Assembly (NCBI RefSeq): GCF_000648235.2
Contig: NZ_AP017977.1
Location: 496,001-560,000 of the forward strand
Direction: 5' to 3'
DNA: 64,000 nucleotides
Origin: Neochlamydia sp. S13
Lineage (GTDB): Bacteria; Chlamydiota; Chlamydiia; Chlamydiales; Parachlamydiaceae
Made by a program: the position numbers and the translations under genes. The first letter of the stretch is position 1; each line of letters starts with the position of its first letter. This document shows, piece after piece, positions 1 to 9,820 of the stretch. The notes under the pieces are model-generated. The model searched no databases. It saw only the letters and a list, made by a program, of their open reading frames with translations, and was not told the DNA's origin.

Positions 1-183
1 AGTATAAAATATGCCATCGCTCAATGGAAAGCATTGCAAGCGCCACGTCCATCTGCTTACCTCCCCCAGGAGGGGCCGACCACGACAACACAAGCCACTG
101 ACAGTCAATGTAACTTGAGCGACACGGCATCAATAATAAGTGGTGCAGCACAAATTGCTGGTACTGTATTTAGTGTGCTCTAA
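1..183 (+). CDS. C-terminal end of an unidentified protein (partial)
   Basis: Frame 1 is open from the first base to a TAA at 181-183, giving the last 60 residues of a gene that begins outside the window. The tail has a Pro/Thr-rich stretch followed by a small hydrophobic, Ala/Ile/Val-rich end (IAGTVFSVL). No domain is recognisable in so short a piece. It could be the end of a secreted or membrane-associated protein or a relic; the open frame alone is modest evidence. Confidence 0.4.
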   Translation, partial: SIKYAIAQWKALQAPRPSAYLPQEGPTTTTQATDSQCNLSDTASIISGAAQIAGTVFSVL

Positions 184-1466
184 GCGATAGAATTCTGTTT
201 GCCCTAATCACAACAAATGGATAGCTTTAATTACGATTGCAGATTGAAATGGGCAAACAGTCTAACCCTACTTCTGAATATAAGAGAAAAAATTCCTTTA
301 AATAATCCATTTTCCTATAAGCCCACTTTATGGTGGGAGTAGAGACTTAGCTTACAAGTCGGAGGTGTATGTAGATTTGTCAAGCGAAGAAGGCGAGCGG
401 CTTGGGATAATTCTTAGACCTTAATGGTTTTGCTAGGGATAGGTGTGGGCGAATTATAAAGAATTTTTAAGTAAAAGGCCTTGGCTTTACAGCCTGGAAA
501 ATAATCCAAAATGTTTTGATATTGGATTAACTGCCCTCACTTTTGTGGAATAAAAAGGCTTCGCCAGGCAAAGTACTTGATGCTTATTTGATTATAAAGG
601 GAAGAGCAAAAGCATGGATGGGATAAACATTGTTAAGGAATTTGTAGGAAACTAACTTAGCAAGTACTCAATTATAGGCTTAGCCGCTAACCAGCCGAGG
701 CTTGACGAATATAGAATATAACAGCTGCCGTAAGCTTTTAATAGATAAAGATAACCTCTAAAATGCTAAGGCAAGCTTAGTTTTAATGGGAGTGGATTTT
801 TTTTAGCTCATGACAATAGGGCAAATATTTACTTTAGCTATTCCACAGGATGAGCCATCGTAAGGTTGTTAAAAAATATTTTAAAGCGCTAATTAAATAT
901 TTTATATCTTTATTTTTTAGGACTTATTATTAAAGGGATATCAAGGTCTAGCGCGCTTGTTCTAACAGTCTTGGTGATAGGACTAGCTTTAAATGATAAA
1001 AAGCATTATGCCTAAGATAGGCCAATGAATCTCTGGGTAGGTAGCATTTTATTTCCTCTCAACCTACCGAATGGCTATGCAGCGAAAGGGAATAAGCTAT
1101 AAAATTTATTTTGTTTTTTACAGGGAATAAGCTGTTTGTAGACGTAAAATAGCTTGTATGTTGGATAAGAGGCCGATGAAAATTTTTTAACAAAGAATCC
1201 ACTGATCAAAAGTCATAAATAATTTCCAATAATTATTTAAGGGTTTTAGTGATTTAAGTGCTTGATAGTAAGGTGAATTTATTGATGCTGCTAACAGCTT
1301 TTAGAAAGTAAGATAAGCAGCGAGGGCTGTATACAAAAAAGTTGAGGTAGACATAATAAAGGATCTTGTATATCAATAAGATGAGCCTAAAGAAGGCCCA
1401 TCTAGGTAAAGATTGTAAATTATCTTAAAAAAGTATAACATTTTATGAATAATAAGATGGTCGTTT
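184..1466. other. Gene-poor stretch of 1.3 kb
   Basis: No frame on either strand carries a convincing gene. The DNA is AT-rich with scattered stops in all frames and looks like decayed sequence. I see no tRNA, no clear terminator after the partial gene, and no recognisable relic. The TPR gene to the right must be transcribed from somewhere in its right end, but no consensus promoter stands out. Confidence 0.5.
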
Positions 1467-3551
1467 ATGGATAATGACATTTCAATTTCTAAAAAGCTGC
1501 AAGAAATTATAGAAAAAGAAGCTTTCGATTTATTAGATAGCTTCACCGCTTCCTATAACCTCCATTCTTTAAGGAATGAGGAAAAAATTCTTTTAGCTAA
1601 ATTATTCATTAAAAAAGGTGAGTTAGAACTTAAAAGAGGAAGTGTAAATTTCCATGAGAGTTTTGCCTTGGCTGAAAGCCTCGCTCCTTCTAATGCTACT
1701 ATTTATTTCCTTAAAGGAAAGGTTTTTGCTTCTCAAAAAGAAAATGCTCGCTGTCTTGCTGCTGCCATAGAAGCTTTTGCCCAAGCTATTGCTATCGATG
1801 CTAACTTTTTTGAAGCCTACTTAATGAGGGCGGAAACTTTAATCTTAAGTGGTTTATTTCATCAAAATCCTTATTATTTTCAAAAAGCTCAGTATAAGTT
1901 TCAGGCAGGGTATGCCCTGTTAGAAAACCAGCCCGTAGAAGTTAAATCACATTTTTTTTGGAAATGGGGATTAAGTTGCTACCTTATGGGCCTTTCTTCT
2001 GAAGAGCCTATAGACTTTCATCAAGCTATCCAAAGATATCGACAAGCCCAGCAATTAGGCCACCAATGTGCAGATTTTTGGCAGGATATGGCAGAAGCCT
2101 TAGTGGAACTCAGCGAGCTTATCAAACAGCATAAATATTGCGAAGAGGCGGTGGAGTACTATCATTTAGCTGTTTGTGAAGAGCCTGAAAGCTCCGATCG
2201 ATGGCTTAAGCTTGCTCTTTGCTATGAGAAGCTCTACGAACTTAAGGGTGATTTGCAGCATTTCGAACTTGCTCAAACTGCTTTTGAGGAGGCTTCCAAG
2301 GGGCAGGAAGCTAACTTTTTCTTATGGCTGCGTTGGGGGAAACTCTATTTAAATGCTTGTAAGCTACAAAAAAACCCTACTTATAATGTTGCTTGCATTG
2401 AGAAATTTACTAAAGCTGCCGAAATTGACCCCGATCATCCCTTACTTCTTGCTTTCGGAGGTGAGGCTGAAATGATTTTCGGCATACATACTGAGTCTCT
2501 TGCTCTTTTGCATTCAGCAGAGCACAAGATTACGCGTAGCCTTAAATTAATTCCTAAAAATCCACACATTTGGGCCTTATATGGTGCTTGCTTAAATGAG
2601 CTCGGGCGCTACTTTAGTGAGGAAAGCTATTATGTGCAAGCGGTAGATAAATTCCAGCATGGGCTTACTCTTCAAAAGCAAGATCCTGCATTATGGTATG
2701 GCCTGGCCACCTCGTATTTTTATATTGGTGAATATTGGAATGATTCTCAGCAAGTGGAAAATGCTGTTAACTGCTTTCAAAAAGCTTGCGATTTAGGAGG
2801 ACAATCTTCTTTTCAGTTTTGGAATGATTGGGGCTTAGCTTTAATGAAGCTTTCGGAGCTTACAAATGACAAAAATTATTTGGAAGCAGCCATCCAAAAA
2901 TTTGAGAAGGTGATTAATCTACAGGAAGAAATTTTTTATCATCGGCATTATGAACCTGAATGGCTTTATAATTATGGCTGTGCCCTTGATTTTTTAGGGG
3001 ATTTTTCAGAAGAGGTTTCTCATTATGAAAAAGCCATCACTGTTTTAAATAAAGCTTTAGAAATGGATCCCAATTTTACGAATGCTCGCTATAATTTAGC
3101 CGTAACTTTATCCCATCTAGGGGAAGCGACCTCAGATGTAGATATTTTGCACAGCGCTATTGAACATTTTCGAGTGGTCTTGAATATAGATATCGAAGAT
3201 GAAATGGCTTGGAATGATTGCGGATTAGCTTTTTTAAATATAGCAGAATTAGTGCATGAAGAAATTCGTCCAGAGCGCAGTAAAACTTATTATCAGGAAG
3301 CCGAGCAGAAATTTATGCATGCGTTGGCGCTAGGCTGTGCCCACACGTTTTATAATTTAGCTTGTATGCATTCTTTATTACAGAACTATCCTTCGGCTAT
3401 GCATTATTTAGAGCGAGCTGAGCAGGCGGGAACGCTGCCAGCCTTAGAAGATATGCTTAATGATGAATGGTTAGAAAATCTAATTGACACGCCTGCTTTT
3501 AGGCAATTTATCTCTCACATTGCCTCTAAACAAAACCATCTAGAAGATTGA
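1467..3551 (+). CDS. Large tetratricopeptide-repeat protein
   Basis: This 694-residue protein is built almost entirely of TPR-like helix pairs, with recurring elements such as W-x-x-x-G, A-x-x-x-F-x-x-A and blocks ending in D-P near residues 320-330, 530 and 590. There is no signal peptide or membrane segment, so a cytosolic or type III-secreted scaffold is plausible. TPR proteins mediate protein contacts; no catalytic motif is visible. The ATG at 1467 is used because the frame is closed shortly upstream; the ribosome site is weak. It stands alone, with 304 bp before the repair operon. A chlamydial housekeeping TPR protein is as likely as an effector. Confidence 0.8.
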   Translation: MDNDISISKKLQEIIEKEAFDLLDSFTASYNLHSLRNEEKILLAKLFIKKGELELKRGSVNFHESFALAESLAPSNATIYFLKGKVFASQKENARCLAAAIEAFAQAIAIDANFFEAYLMRAETLILSGLFHQNPYYFQKAQYKFQAGYALLENQPVEVKSHFFWKWGLSCYLMGLSSEEPIDFHQAIQRYRQAQQLGHQCADFWQDMAEALVELSELIKQHKYCEEAVEYYHLAVCEEPESSDRWLKLALCYEKLYELKGDLQHFELAQTAFEEASKGQEANFFLWLRWGKLYLNACKLQKNPTYNVACIEKFTKAAEIDPDHPLLLAFGGEAEMIFGIHTESLALLHSAEHKITRSLKLIPKNPHIWALYGACLNELGRYFSEESYYVQAVDKFQHGLTLQKQDPALWYGLATSYFYIGEYWNDSQQVENAVNCFQKACDLGGQSSFQFWNDWGLALMKLSELTNDKNYLEAAIQKFEKVINLQEEIFYHRHYEPEWLYNYGCALDFLGDFSEEVSHYEKAITVLNKALEMDPNFTNARYNLAVTLSHLGEATSDVDILHSAIEHFRVVLNIDIEDEMAWNDCGLAFLNIAELVHEEIRPERSKTYYQEAEQKFMHALALGCAHTFYNLACMHSLLQNYPSAMHYLERAEQAGTLPALEDMLNDEWLENLIDTPAFRQFISHIASKQNHLED

Positions 3552-3855
3552 AGGCCCTCACGAGGAGATAAAGAAACTAAAAAAGCTGTAAGATGAATAA
3601 AGGTAAGATGCTAGCTAGCCAAAGAACTGCCTAATTTAGAATTTTTACTTAAGTAATTTCTAAATATTCTCCTTTGCTTGGATACTTAGCTTAACTATTG
3701 GTCCATTTAAGGAGAGAAAAAGATAGCTTTAGCAAGGGATTTGCGGTTGGTTAATTTATTTAATTCCTTTAAGGATTGTGGGGCTAGATAAGAAAACCGT
3801 AGATGCCAGCAAAGAAGCTTTTGCACGTTAAATTTATTTACTGGCAAAGGTCTAA
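3552..3855. other. Intergenic gap before the repair operon
   Basis: About 300 bp with no gene I can support. It probably holds the promoter of the ligase-associated operon, but no clear -35/-10 pair is visible. Confidence 0.4.
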
Positions 3856-4860
3856 ATGAGAATTCCCTTAGAAGTGAGACGGGAGGGATTATATTGTTGC
3901 CCTGGGCAATTTTATATTGATGCATGGAAACCCGTGCCCTTATCTATCATTACCCATGCCCATGGAGATCATGCCTATCGCGGCCATCAACATTATATCG
4001 CTTCAAAAGATTCTAAAGATTTACTGCTACATAGATTAGGAAGTCATATTTCGTTACAGGTGCTTTCCTATGGTGAAAAGATAAAAATAAAAGATTGTTG
4101 GGTATCGCTTCATCCGGCAGGTCATATTTTAGGCTCTTCGCAAATACGTATAGAAACAAGTAACACCGTTACCGTTATCTCCGGCGATTATAAAAGAGCT
4201 TTAGATCCCACTTGTCAGCCTTTTGAAACATTAGAATGCGATATATTTGTCACCGAATCTACCTTTGGCTTGCCTATCTATCGCTGGCAAGATAGTTTGG
4301 AGATAGCTAAGGAGATGTTTGAGTGGTGGGAACAAAACAAAGCCCACAATCACCCTTCCATTATTTATTCCTATTCATTAGGAAAAGCCCAACGTATTCT
4401 CTCTTTATTAAAGTCTTTTACAGACCAGCCCGCCTATTTGCATGGAGCTATGATGCCATTGACGAAAATCTATGCAGAAAAGGGGATTGAAATGCTGCCC
4501 TTTATTGCCTGTAGTGAACAACCAAAAGGCTATACATTCTCAAAAGATCTGATTTTAGCGCCTCCTTCTGCCGCAGGCTCACCTTGGTTAAAACGTTTTC
4601 CTCACTTTCGTGCAGCTGCAGCTTCTGGATGGATGCTGGTAAGGGGAGCCCGTAAAAGGAAAGGCATGGACCAAGGATTTGTGCTATCCGATCATGCGGA
4701 TTGGGAAGGATTAATACAAACGATTAAGCAGAGCCAAGCTAAAGTTGTGTTAACTACTCATGGGAACACTGATGTACTAGCAAAATATTTGCGTGAGCAG
4801 CTGCATGTGGATGCTAGGGAATTAAGAGGATTAGATGTGTTAGAGGAAGAGATCGATTGA
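3856..4860 (+). CDS. Ligase-associated DNA exonuclease (metallo-beta-lactamase fold)
   Basis: This 334-residue protein has the MBL metal-binding signature HAHGDH at residues 34-39, a second conserved block H-P-A-G-H at 86-90 followed by ILGSSQ, and SGDYK at 109-113. These are features of the CPSF/SNM1-like exonuclease family found beside bacterial ATP-dependent ligases. By family knowledge it is expected to trim DNA ends during repair. Its stop codon overlaps the TTG start of the ligase gene (bases 4857-4860), so the two are translationally coupled. It is the first of four genes, exonuclease-ligase-helicase-phosphoesterase, that always occur together in this cluster. Length is normal for the family. 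The specific substrate is not visible from sequence. Confidence 0.88.
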   Translation: MRIPLEVRREGLYCCPGQFYIDAWKPVPLSIITHAHGDHAYRGHQHYIASKDSKDLLLHRLGSHISLQVLSYGEKIKIKDCWVSLHPAGHILGSSQIRIETSNTVTVISGDYKRALDPTCQPFETLECDIFVTESTFGLPIYRWQDSLEIAKEMFEWWEQNKAHNHPSIIYSYSLGKAQRILSLLKSFTDQPAYLHGAMMPLTKIYAEKGIEMLPFIACSEQPKGYTFSKDLILAPPSAAGSPWLKRFPHFRAAAASGWMLVRGARKRKGMDQGFVLSDHADWEGLIQTIKQSQAKVVLTTHGNTDVLAKYLREQLHVDARELRGLDVLEEEID

Positions 4861-6449
4861 AAAATTTTACGGAATTGTTTGATCTGATTGATCAAACTTC
4901 ATCAACTAATGAAAAGCTACGCTATATGGAAGAATACTTTAAAAAAGTTCCTTCCGAAGATGGCGCCTGGGCATTATTTTTCTTAAGTGGACATAGGTTA
5001 AAAAGGTTAATAGGCTCTAAGACTTTACTCTCCTGGTGTGGAGAAATTACCCAGTTGCCAGCCTGGCTGATTGAAGAATCCTATGCTTCAGTAGGGGATA
5101 CTGCCGAAACAATATCTTTATTGTTAGAGCAATCTTGTAGTAAAAATCATTTGATTGATTTGCCTTTGTCTGCCTGGATGGAAAACCTTATTCTACCTTT
5201 AAAGTCCAAGAAAGAGGAAGAGCAAAAAAGTGCGGTTGTAGAAATTTGGAAGAGCCTCAGTAAAAAAGAGATTTTTATCTTTAATAAAATTCTTACAGGC
5301 GGCTTTCGCATCGGTGTTTCCCAGCTATCGGCTATTAAAGCTGTAAGCCAAGCTCTTCAGGTACCGAAAGAAGTGCTAAGTCAACGCGTCATGGGTCATT
5401 GGCAGCCTACTGCCAATTTTTTTGATAGCTTAAGGGTTGTTGAAGAAAAAAATAACTATTTAAACCCTTACCCTTTTTACCTAGCTTCGCCTTTGGAAGG
5501 TAACTTGGAAGCTTTGATCCATCCCCATGAATGGCAGGCAGAATGGAAATGGGATGGTATCCGCGCGCAAGTTGTTTTTAGAGAAAAAGCAGCAGCTATT
5601 TGGTCGCGTGGTAATGAGCTTATCTCTGATCAATTTCCTGAGATCCTAGAAGGAATACAAAAATTTCCCCATGGAACAGTGCTAGATGGCGAAATCCTTG
5701 CTTATGAGAATGAAACCCCTTTATCCTTCGGGGTATTACAAAAAAGGCTAGGAAGAAAAGCCCCTTCCAAAGCTATCCAAAAAGAAGCTCCTGTCGTATT
5801 TATGATTTATGATCTTTTAGAATATAACAATGTAGACCTTCGAAAAGAAGCTTTAATCAATCGGCGTAAGATTTTAGAAGAATTAGCAGAAATTCATCCG
5901 AAATTTCTAATCTCTCCTCTCATTGCTTTTAACGCGTGGGAGCAGATCCATGAAAAACGCTTAATGGCTAAGCATACTTTAACCGAAGGGATTATGCTTA
6001 AACGCTTGAACTCTCCCTATGGTACAGGGAGGCAAAGAGGAAATTGGTGGAAATATAAAATAGATCCTATGACCATCGATGCCGTCCTTCTTTATGCTCA
6101 AGCGGGTACAGGTAGAAGAGCAAATTTATATACAGATTATACTTTTGGAGTGTGGCATCAGCAGGAACTCATTCCTATCACTAAAGCCTATTCGGGATTA
6201 TCTCAGCAAGAAATTGATAAGCTCGATCGATGGATTAGGCGTAACACCGAAGAAAAATTTGGCCCTGTGCGTAAAGTGAAAGCTGAACAAGTTTTTGAAA
6301 TAGCTTTCGAAGGCATCCAAAGTTCTAAAAGGCATAAATCGGGGATTGCTCTACGTTTCCCTCGCATTGCTCGCTGGAGAAATGATAAACCTTTTACTGA
6401 ATGCGACACCCTACAACAAATTAAGCTAGAATTTTTGAATGAGCAATAA
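4857..6449 (+). CDS. ATP-dependent DNA ligase (ligase-associated repair cluster)
   Basis: The 530-residue protein carries the ATP ligase motifs: the nucleotidylation lysine K231 in KWDG (231-234), LDGEI at 276-280, FMIYDLL at 315-321, TEGIMLKR, and the motif V region W-W-K-Y-K-I-D. The N-terminal helical domain (about 1-190) and C-terminal OB domain match the LigB/LigC-like bacterial form with an extra DNA-binding domain. It seals nicks using ATP; chlamydiae normally rely on an NAD-dependent LigA, so this is probably a second, repair-specific enzyme. The start is a TTG at 4857, supported because the first residues (MKNFTELFDLID, then TSSTN) match where family members begin, and because it overlaps the stop of the exonuclease. 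It overlaps the helicase gene by 11 bases. Confidence 0.93.
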   Translation: MKNFTELFDLIDQTSSTNEKLRYMEEYFKKVPSEDGAWALFFLSGHRLKRLIGSKTLLSWCGEITQLPAWLIEESYASVGDTAETISLLLEQSCSKNHLIDLPLSAWMENLILPLKSKKEEEQKSAVVEIWKSLSKKEIFIFNKILTGGFRIGVSQLSAIKAVSQALQVPKEVLSQRVMGHWQPTANFFDSLRVVEEKNNYLNPYPFYLASPLEGNLEALIHPHEWQAEWKWDGIRAQVVFREKAAAIWSRGNELISDQFPEILEGIQKFPHGTVLDGEILAYENETPLSFGVLQKRLGRKAPSKAIQKEAPVVFMIYDLLEYNNVDLRKEALINRRKILEELAEIHPKFLISPLIAFNAWEQIHEKRLMAKHTLTEGIMLKRLNSPYGTGRQRGNWWKYKIDPMTIDAVLLYAQAGTGRRANLYTDYTFGVWHQQELIPITKAYSGLSQQEIDKLDRWIRRNTEEKFGPVRKVKAEQVFEIAFEGIQSSKRHKSGIALRFPRIARWRNDKPFTECDTLQQIKLEFLNEQ

Positions 6450-8850
6450 AGAATTAGCTTTCATTCTGGATTGGTTAAAAATAAAAGAATGGAGCCCTCT
6501 TGCCTTTCAGCAAGAAGCTTGGAAAGCATTTTTTGAAGCAAAGGATGGGTTAATTTCCGTCCCTACGGGGGCAGGTAAGACCTACGCAGCTTACCTTGCC
6601 GCTTTATCCCACCTCCATCATCATCGAGCTAAAGGTGTGCAAATCCTTTATATTACCCCTTTAAGAGCCTTGGCTAGTGACATTCAACTAGCTCTTCAAC
6701 AACCTATTCTTGATCTTAAGCTTCCCTATCGAGTAGAAAAAAGAACAGGAGACACCACGACAAGCCGAAGAGTTAAACAAGCTAAAAATCCTCCGGAGAT
6801 TTTGCTGATTACCCCTGAAAGTTTGGCGCTAGTGATAAGCAATGCAGGAGCCAAGGAGCAGCTTGCCCACTTACAGGCCATTATTATCGATGAGTGGCAT
6901 GAACTTTTGGGAACAAAACGTGGTGTCTTACTAGAACTTTGTATAGCGCGTTTAAAAAGCTGGAGTAAAAGTGTAAGGATATGGGGGCTGACAGCGACGC
7001 TTGGCAATCTGGAGGAAGCCGCTCAGGTTTGTGTAGGCATAGATCGTAAAGCTTCTTTGATTGTGACTAAGATGCCAAGGGAAGTTATCCTAGAGACTTT
7101 ATTACCGAGTAGCGTAGAAAAGCTGCCGTGGGCAGGAAAATCGGGTCTAGGCATGCTTCCCTATGTCCTTGCTAAGCTCTCTCCTCACCAATCGACCTTG
7201 ATATTTACCAATACTCGCTCGCAAGCCGAGCGCTGGTATCAAGCAATAGAAGAGGCTAAACCTGAGTGGAAAAATTTAATAGGTTTGCACCATAGCTCTA
7301 TCGACAAAAAAGAAAGAGAACTCATTGAACAACGTCTGAAAGAGGGGATCCTGAAATGCGTAGTGTGTACTTCTTCGCTGGATTTAGGAATTGATTTTTC
7401 TCCTGTAGAGCAAGTGATTCAAGTAGGATCGCCCAAAAGTATTGCCCGTTTATTGCAAAGAGCAGGTCGTTCCTCTCACCGTCCTCTTACTCCTTGCCGC
7501 TTGTTTATTGTTCCTACCCATGCTTTAGAGATTGCTGAATTGAAAAGCTATCGTAAGGCCTTACAGCAGCAGTTGATCGAAAATCGTATGCCCTTGACGC
7601 ATACATTCGATGTTCTTATCCAGCACTTAGTGACTTGTGCGATTGGTGGAGGATTTAATAAAGATGAAATGTTTAAAGAGATTAAAACGACCTATGCCTT
7701 TAAAGATTTAACACTAGAAGAATTTGATAGCTGCCTAGAATTTTTAATTCATGGAGGGAAAGCTTTAACGGCCTATCCTGAATATAAAAAGCTTGTGATA
7801 GAAGAAAATCTTTATAAAGTTGTCGATAAAAAAATCATTCAGTTTCATCGCCTAAATATCGGTACGATCACCTCTGAGCCTCATATTCCTGTGAAGATGG
7901 CTAATGGAAAATCCTTAGGGATCATTGAAGAAAATTTTTTATCCAGCTTGAAAAAAGGCGATCGTTTTTTGTTTGGGGGACGTCTCTTAGAACTTATTCA
8001 ATTTCGTGACCTAACAGCTTATGTGCGCCTTAGTAAAGGGGTGCCTAAAACTGCCGCCGTATGGCGCGGTGGCAGGCTTCCATTTTCAGCTCCTTTAGGA
8101 AAAATGTTAAGAGAATCTTTAAATCCCTCTCCAGAGATCTACCCGGAAAATGCTTTTTTAGAGCAAATTCTTGCCATACAAAAAAAGCTTTCCTCTATTC
8201 CCCACGAAAATGAGATGCTTATCGAGAGTTTAAAATCACGAGAGGGCTGGCATCTTTTTTTTTATCCTTTTGAAGGCAAAGCTGTCCATCAGGGACTTGC
8301 TTATATTATTGCTTCCCGCTTATCTAAAAGTAACCATGGTACATTTACCTTAAGTTCTAACGATTACGGCCTTGAAATTCTTAGCTGCGCGCCTTTCCAC
8401 GAAGAAATTTTAAATAATGCTTTATTTGCTTTCGATAAGCTGGAAGAAGAGATCACCTCGCTTATCAATCTTCATGAGCTAGCGCGCTCTTCTTTTCGAG
8501 ACATCGCCCGCATTTCAGGGCTTATTTTTCAAGGCTATCCAGGTAAACATAAAACTCATCGTCAAGTGCAGGTGAGTAGTAGCTTGCTCTATGAAGTTTT
8601 TAGTAAATATGACCCCTCGAATTTATTAATACAACAGGCAAAAAGTGAGGTAATCCATCAGCAGTTTGAGTTAAATAGAATTTTGCAAGTATTGAAAAGA
8701 TTATCCACCTCCCTTATCATTCTTACGCACCCCCCCAAATTAAGTCCATTGGCTCTGCCTCTTTATATAGAAAGAGTGAGTGGTCATCTTACCAATGAAA
8801 CTTTAGAAGAGCGTATTGAGAAAATTAAAAGTAGCTGGAAAAGAAAATGA
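6439..8850 (+). CDS. Ligase-associated Lhr-like DEXH-box helicase
   Basis: The 803-residue protein is a superfamily 2 helicase. Walker A is PTGAGKT (42-48), the DEXH box reads DEWH (151-154), motif III TAT lies at 185-187, and the C-terminal RecA domain has the motif VI block Q-R-A-G-R-S-S-H-R. The rest (about 400-803) is the winged-helix and Lhr core region. This is the short Lhr form that accompanies ATP ligase and exonuclease in bacterial repair clusters; it unwinds DNA or RNA-DNA hybrids with ATP. It starts inside the ligase gene (11-base overlap) and its TGA overlaps the ATG of the next gene (ATGA at 8847-8850), so the whole operon is coupled. No key motif is missing. Confidence 0.92.
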   Translation: MSNKELAFILDWLKIKEWSPLAFQQEAWKAFFEAKDGLISVPTGAGKTYAAYLAALSHLHHHRAKGVQILYITPLRALASDIQLALQQPILDLKLPYRVEKRTGDTTTSRRVKQAKNPPEILLITPESLALVISNAGAKEQLAHLQAIIIDEWHELLGTKRGVLLELCIARLKSWSKSVRIWGLTATLGNLEEAAQVCVGIDRKASLIVTKMPREVILETLLPSSVEKLPWAGKSGLGMLPYVLAKLSPHQSTLIFTNTRSQAERWYQAIEEAKPEWKNLIGLHHSSIDKKERELIEQRLKEGILKCVVCTSSLDLGIDFSPVEQVIQVGSPKSIARLLQRAGRSSHRPLTPCRLFIVPTHALEIAELKSYRKALQQQLIENRMPLTHTFDVLIQHLVTCAIGGGFNKDEMFKEIKTTYAFKDLTLEEFDSCLEFLIHGGKALTAYPEYKKLVIEENLYKVVDKKIIQFHRLNIGTITSEPHIPVKMANGKSLGIIEENFLSSLKKGDRFLFGGRLLELIQFRDLTAYVRLSKGVPKTAAVWRGGRLPFSAPLGKMLRESLNPSPEIYPENAFLEQILAIQKKLSSIPHENEMLIESLKSREGWHLFFYPFEGKAVHQGLAYIIASRLSKSNHGTFTLSSNDYGLEILSCAPFHEEILNNALFAFDKLEEEITSLINLHELARSSFRDIARISGLIFQGYPGKHKTHRQVQVSSSLLYEVFSKYDPSNLLIQQAKSEVIHQQFELNRILQVLKRLSTSLIILTHPPKLSPLALPLYIERVSGHLTNETLEERIEKIKSSWKRK

Positions 8851-9488
8851 TAACGATAAAAATCCGTGGGCAGACTATTCATTTGTTACCGCAAAGGGCT
8901 GCTTATTGGGAAGAGAATAAAGCTTTGATAGTCGCTGATATTCACCTCGGAAAAGCAGCCACTATGCAAAGAGCGGGAATTGCTGTACCTGAAGGGGCTA
9001 TGGATCAAGACTTGATCAACCTTAAAAATATAATCGAACATACAGGCGCTCAACGCTGTATCGTGGTAGGCGATCTTATTCATGCCCAAAATGGCCTCTC
9101 TGAAGGCGTGCAATCAAAATTTGGCGAGTGGCTTTCTATCATCAATTGCTCAGTAGATCTTATCCTGGGCAACCACGATCAAGCGTTAAAAAATTATATG
9201 CCGGCAAGCTGGAAATTACAGGTCCATCAAGAATACTTGGCGATCAAGCCTTTTTACTTTAACCATTTTCCTATAACCATAGAGAACCACTTTGTTTGGT
9301 CAGGGCACCTTCACCCTCAAATTTTACTCAAAAGTAGGCACGATCAGCTAAATTTGCGCTGCTTCCAAATTTCCGACTCTCTAGCTGTTTTGCCAGCCTT
9401 CAGCGATTTTGTAGGAGGTTCTACTGTCTCTAAGAATGCAGACAATCGCATCTTTGCACTAGCCGGTAAAAAGGTGGTCGAAATATAA
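8847..9488 (+). CDS. pdeM: PdeM-like ligase-associated metallophosphoesterase
   Basis: This 213-residue protein has the calcineurin-like metal-binding motifs in order: D-x-H at 31-33 (DIHLGK), GDLIH at 75-79, GNHD at 108-111 and GHLHP at 153-157. The C-terminal block L-P-A-F-x-x-F-x-G-G is typical of the ligase-associated subfamily. Members act as phosphodiesterases or nucleases and are assigned to DNA damage response through genome context. It is the last gene of the four-gene operon, coupled by an ATGA overlap to the helicase. Nothing after it looks cotranscribed; IS and TPR debris follow. Confidence 0.9.
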   Translation: MITIKIRGQTIHLLPQRAAYWEENKALIVADIHLGKAATMQRAGIAVPEGAMDQDLINLKNIIEHTGAQRCIVVGDLIHAQNGLSEGVQSKFGEWLSIINCSVDLILGNHDQALKNYMPASWKLQVHQEYLAIKPFYFNHFPITIENHFVWSGHLHPQILLKSRHDQLNLRCFQISDSLAVLPAFSDFVGGSTVSKNADNRIFALAGKKVVEI

Positions 9489-9527
9489 GACGTGCAAGCC
9501 CTTATTGGTTGCCGATTTAGCAAAGCC

Positions 9528-9809
9528 TTAATCTGGTTCTTTGATCTTTAAGTTGAGCATTCCGTGGGTCGCTTTATTGATAGATTCAATTGCCTTTTTA
9601 AAATTTCTCAGTGGAAGGGTAGAGATCATCTATAATGTTCTACTAGAAAGACGGCTATGCTGTTTAATCCTACAAGTTTAAGCCCATTTCTGCGTGCTAG
9701 CGAAATATTTTTCTGTTTTCTCGAGACTTCCTTGTCTTTGGCAAATTTCCCCTAGATTGTAAAGCCCTTTTGCAATATGCGAATCCCGACTTTGACAGTT
9801 GCATACATT
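9528..9809 (-). pseudogene. Fossil of a TPR (kinesin-light-chain-like) protein
   Basis: On the minus strand, bases 9809-9678 read as a clear TPR unit (residues G-L-Y-N-L-G-E-I-C-Q-R-Q-G-S-L-E-K-T-E-K) before a stop. A second open piece at 9629-9528 (beginning MISTLPLRNFKKAIES, ending in a stop) could be the former C-terminus of the same gene. The two parts are not in one frame. This looks like the tail of a decayed TPR gene; chlamydiae of amoebae have many such proteins. The assignment of the second piece is inference. Confidence 0.4.
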
Positions 9810-9820
9810 CGAAACATTTA

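Noticed and set aside
3707-3925. Minus-strand frame of 72 codons overlapping the exonuclease start
   Set aside because: It overlaps a well-supported gene, lacks motifs, and its codons are a shadow of the plus-strand gene and its leader.
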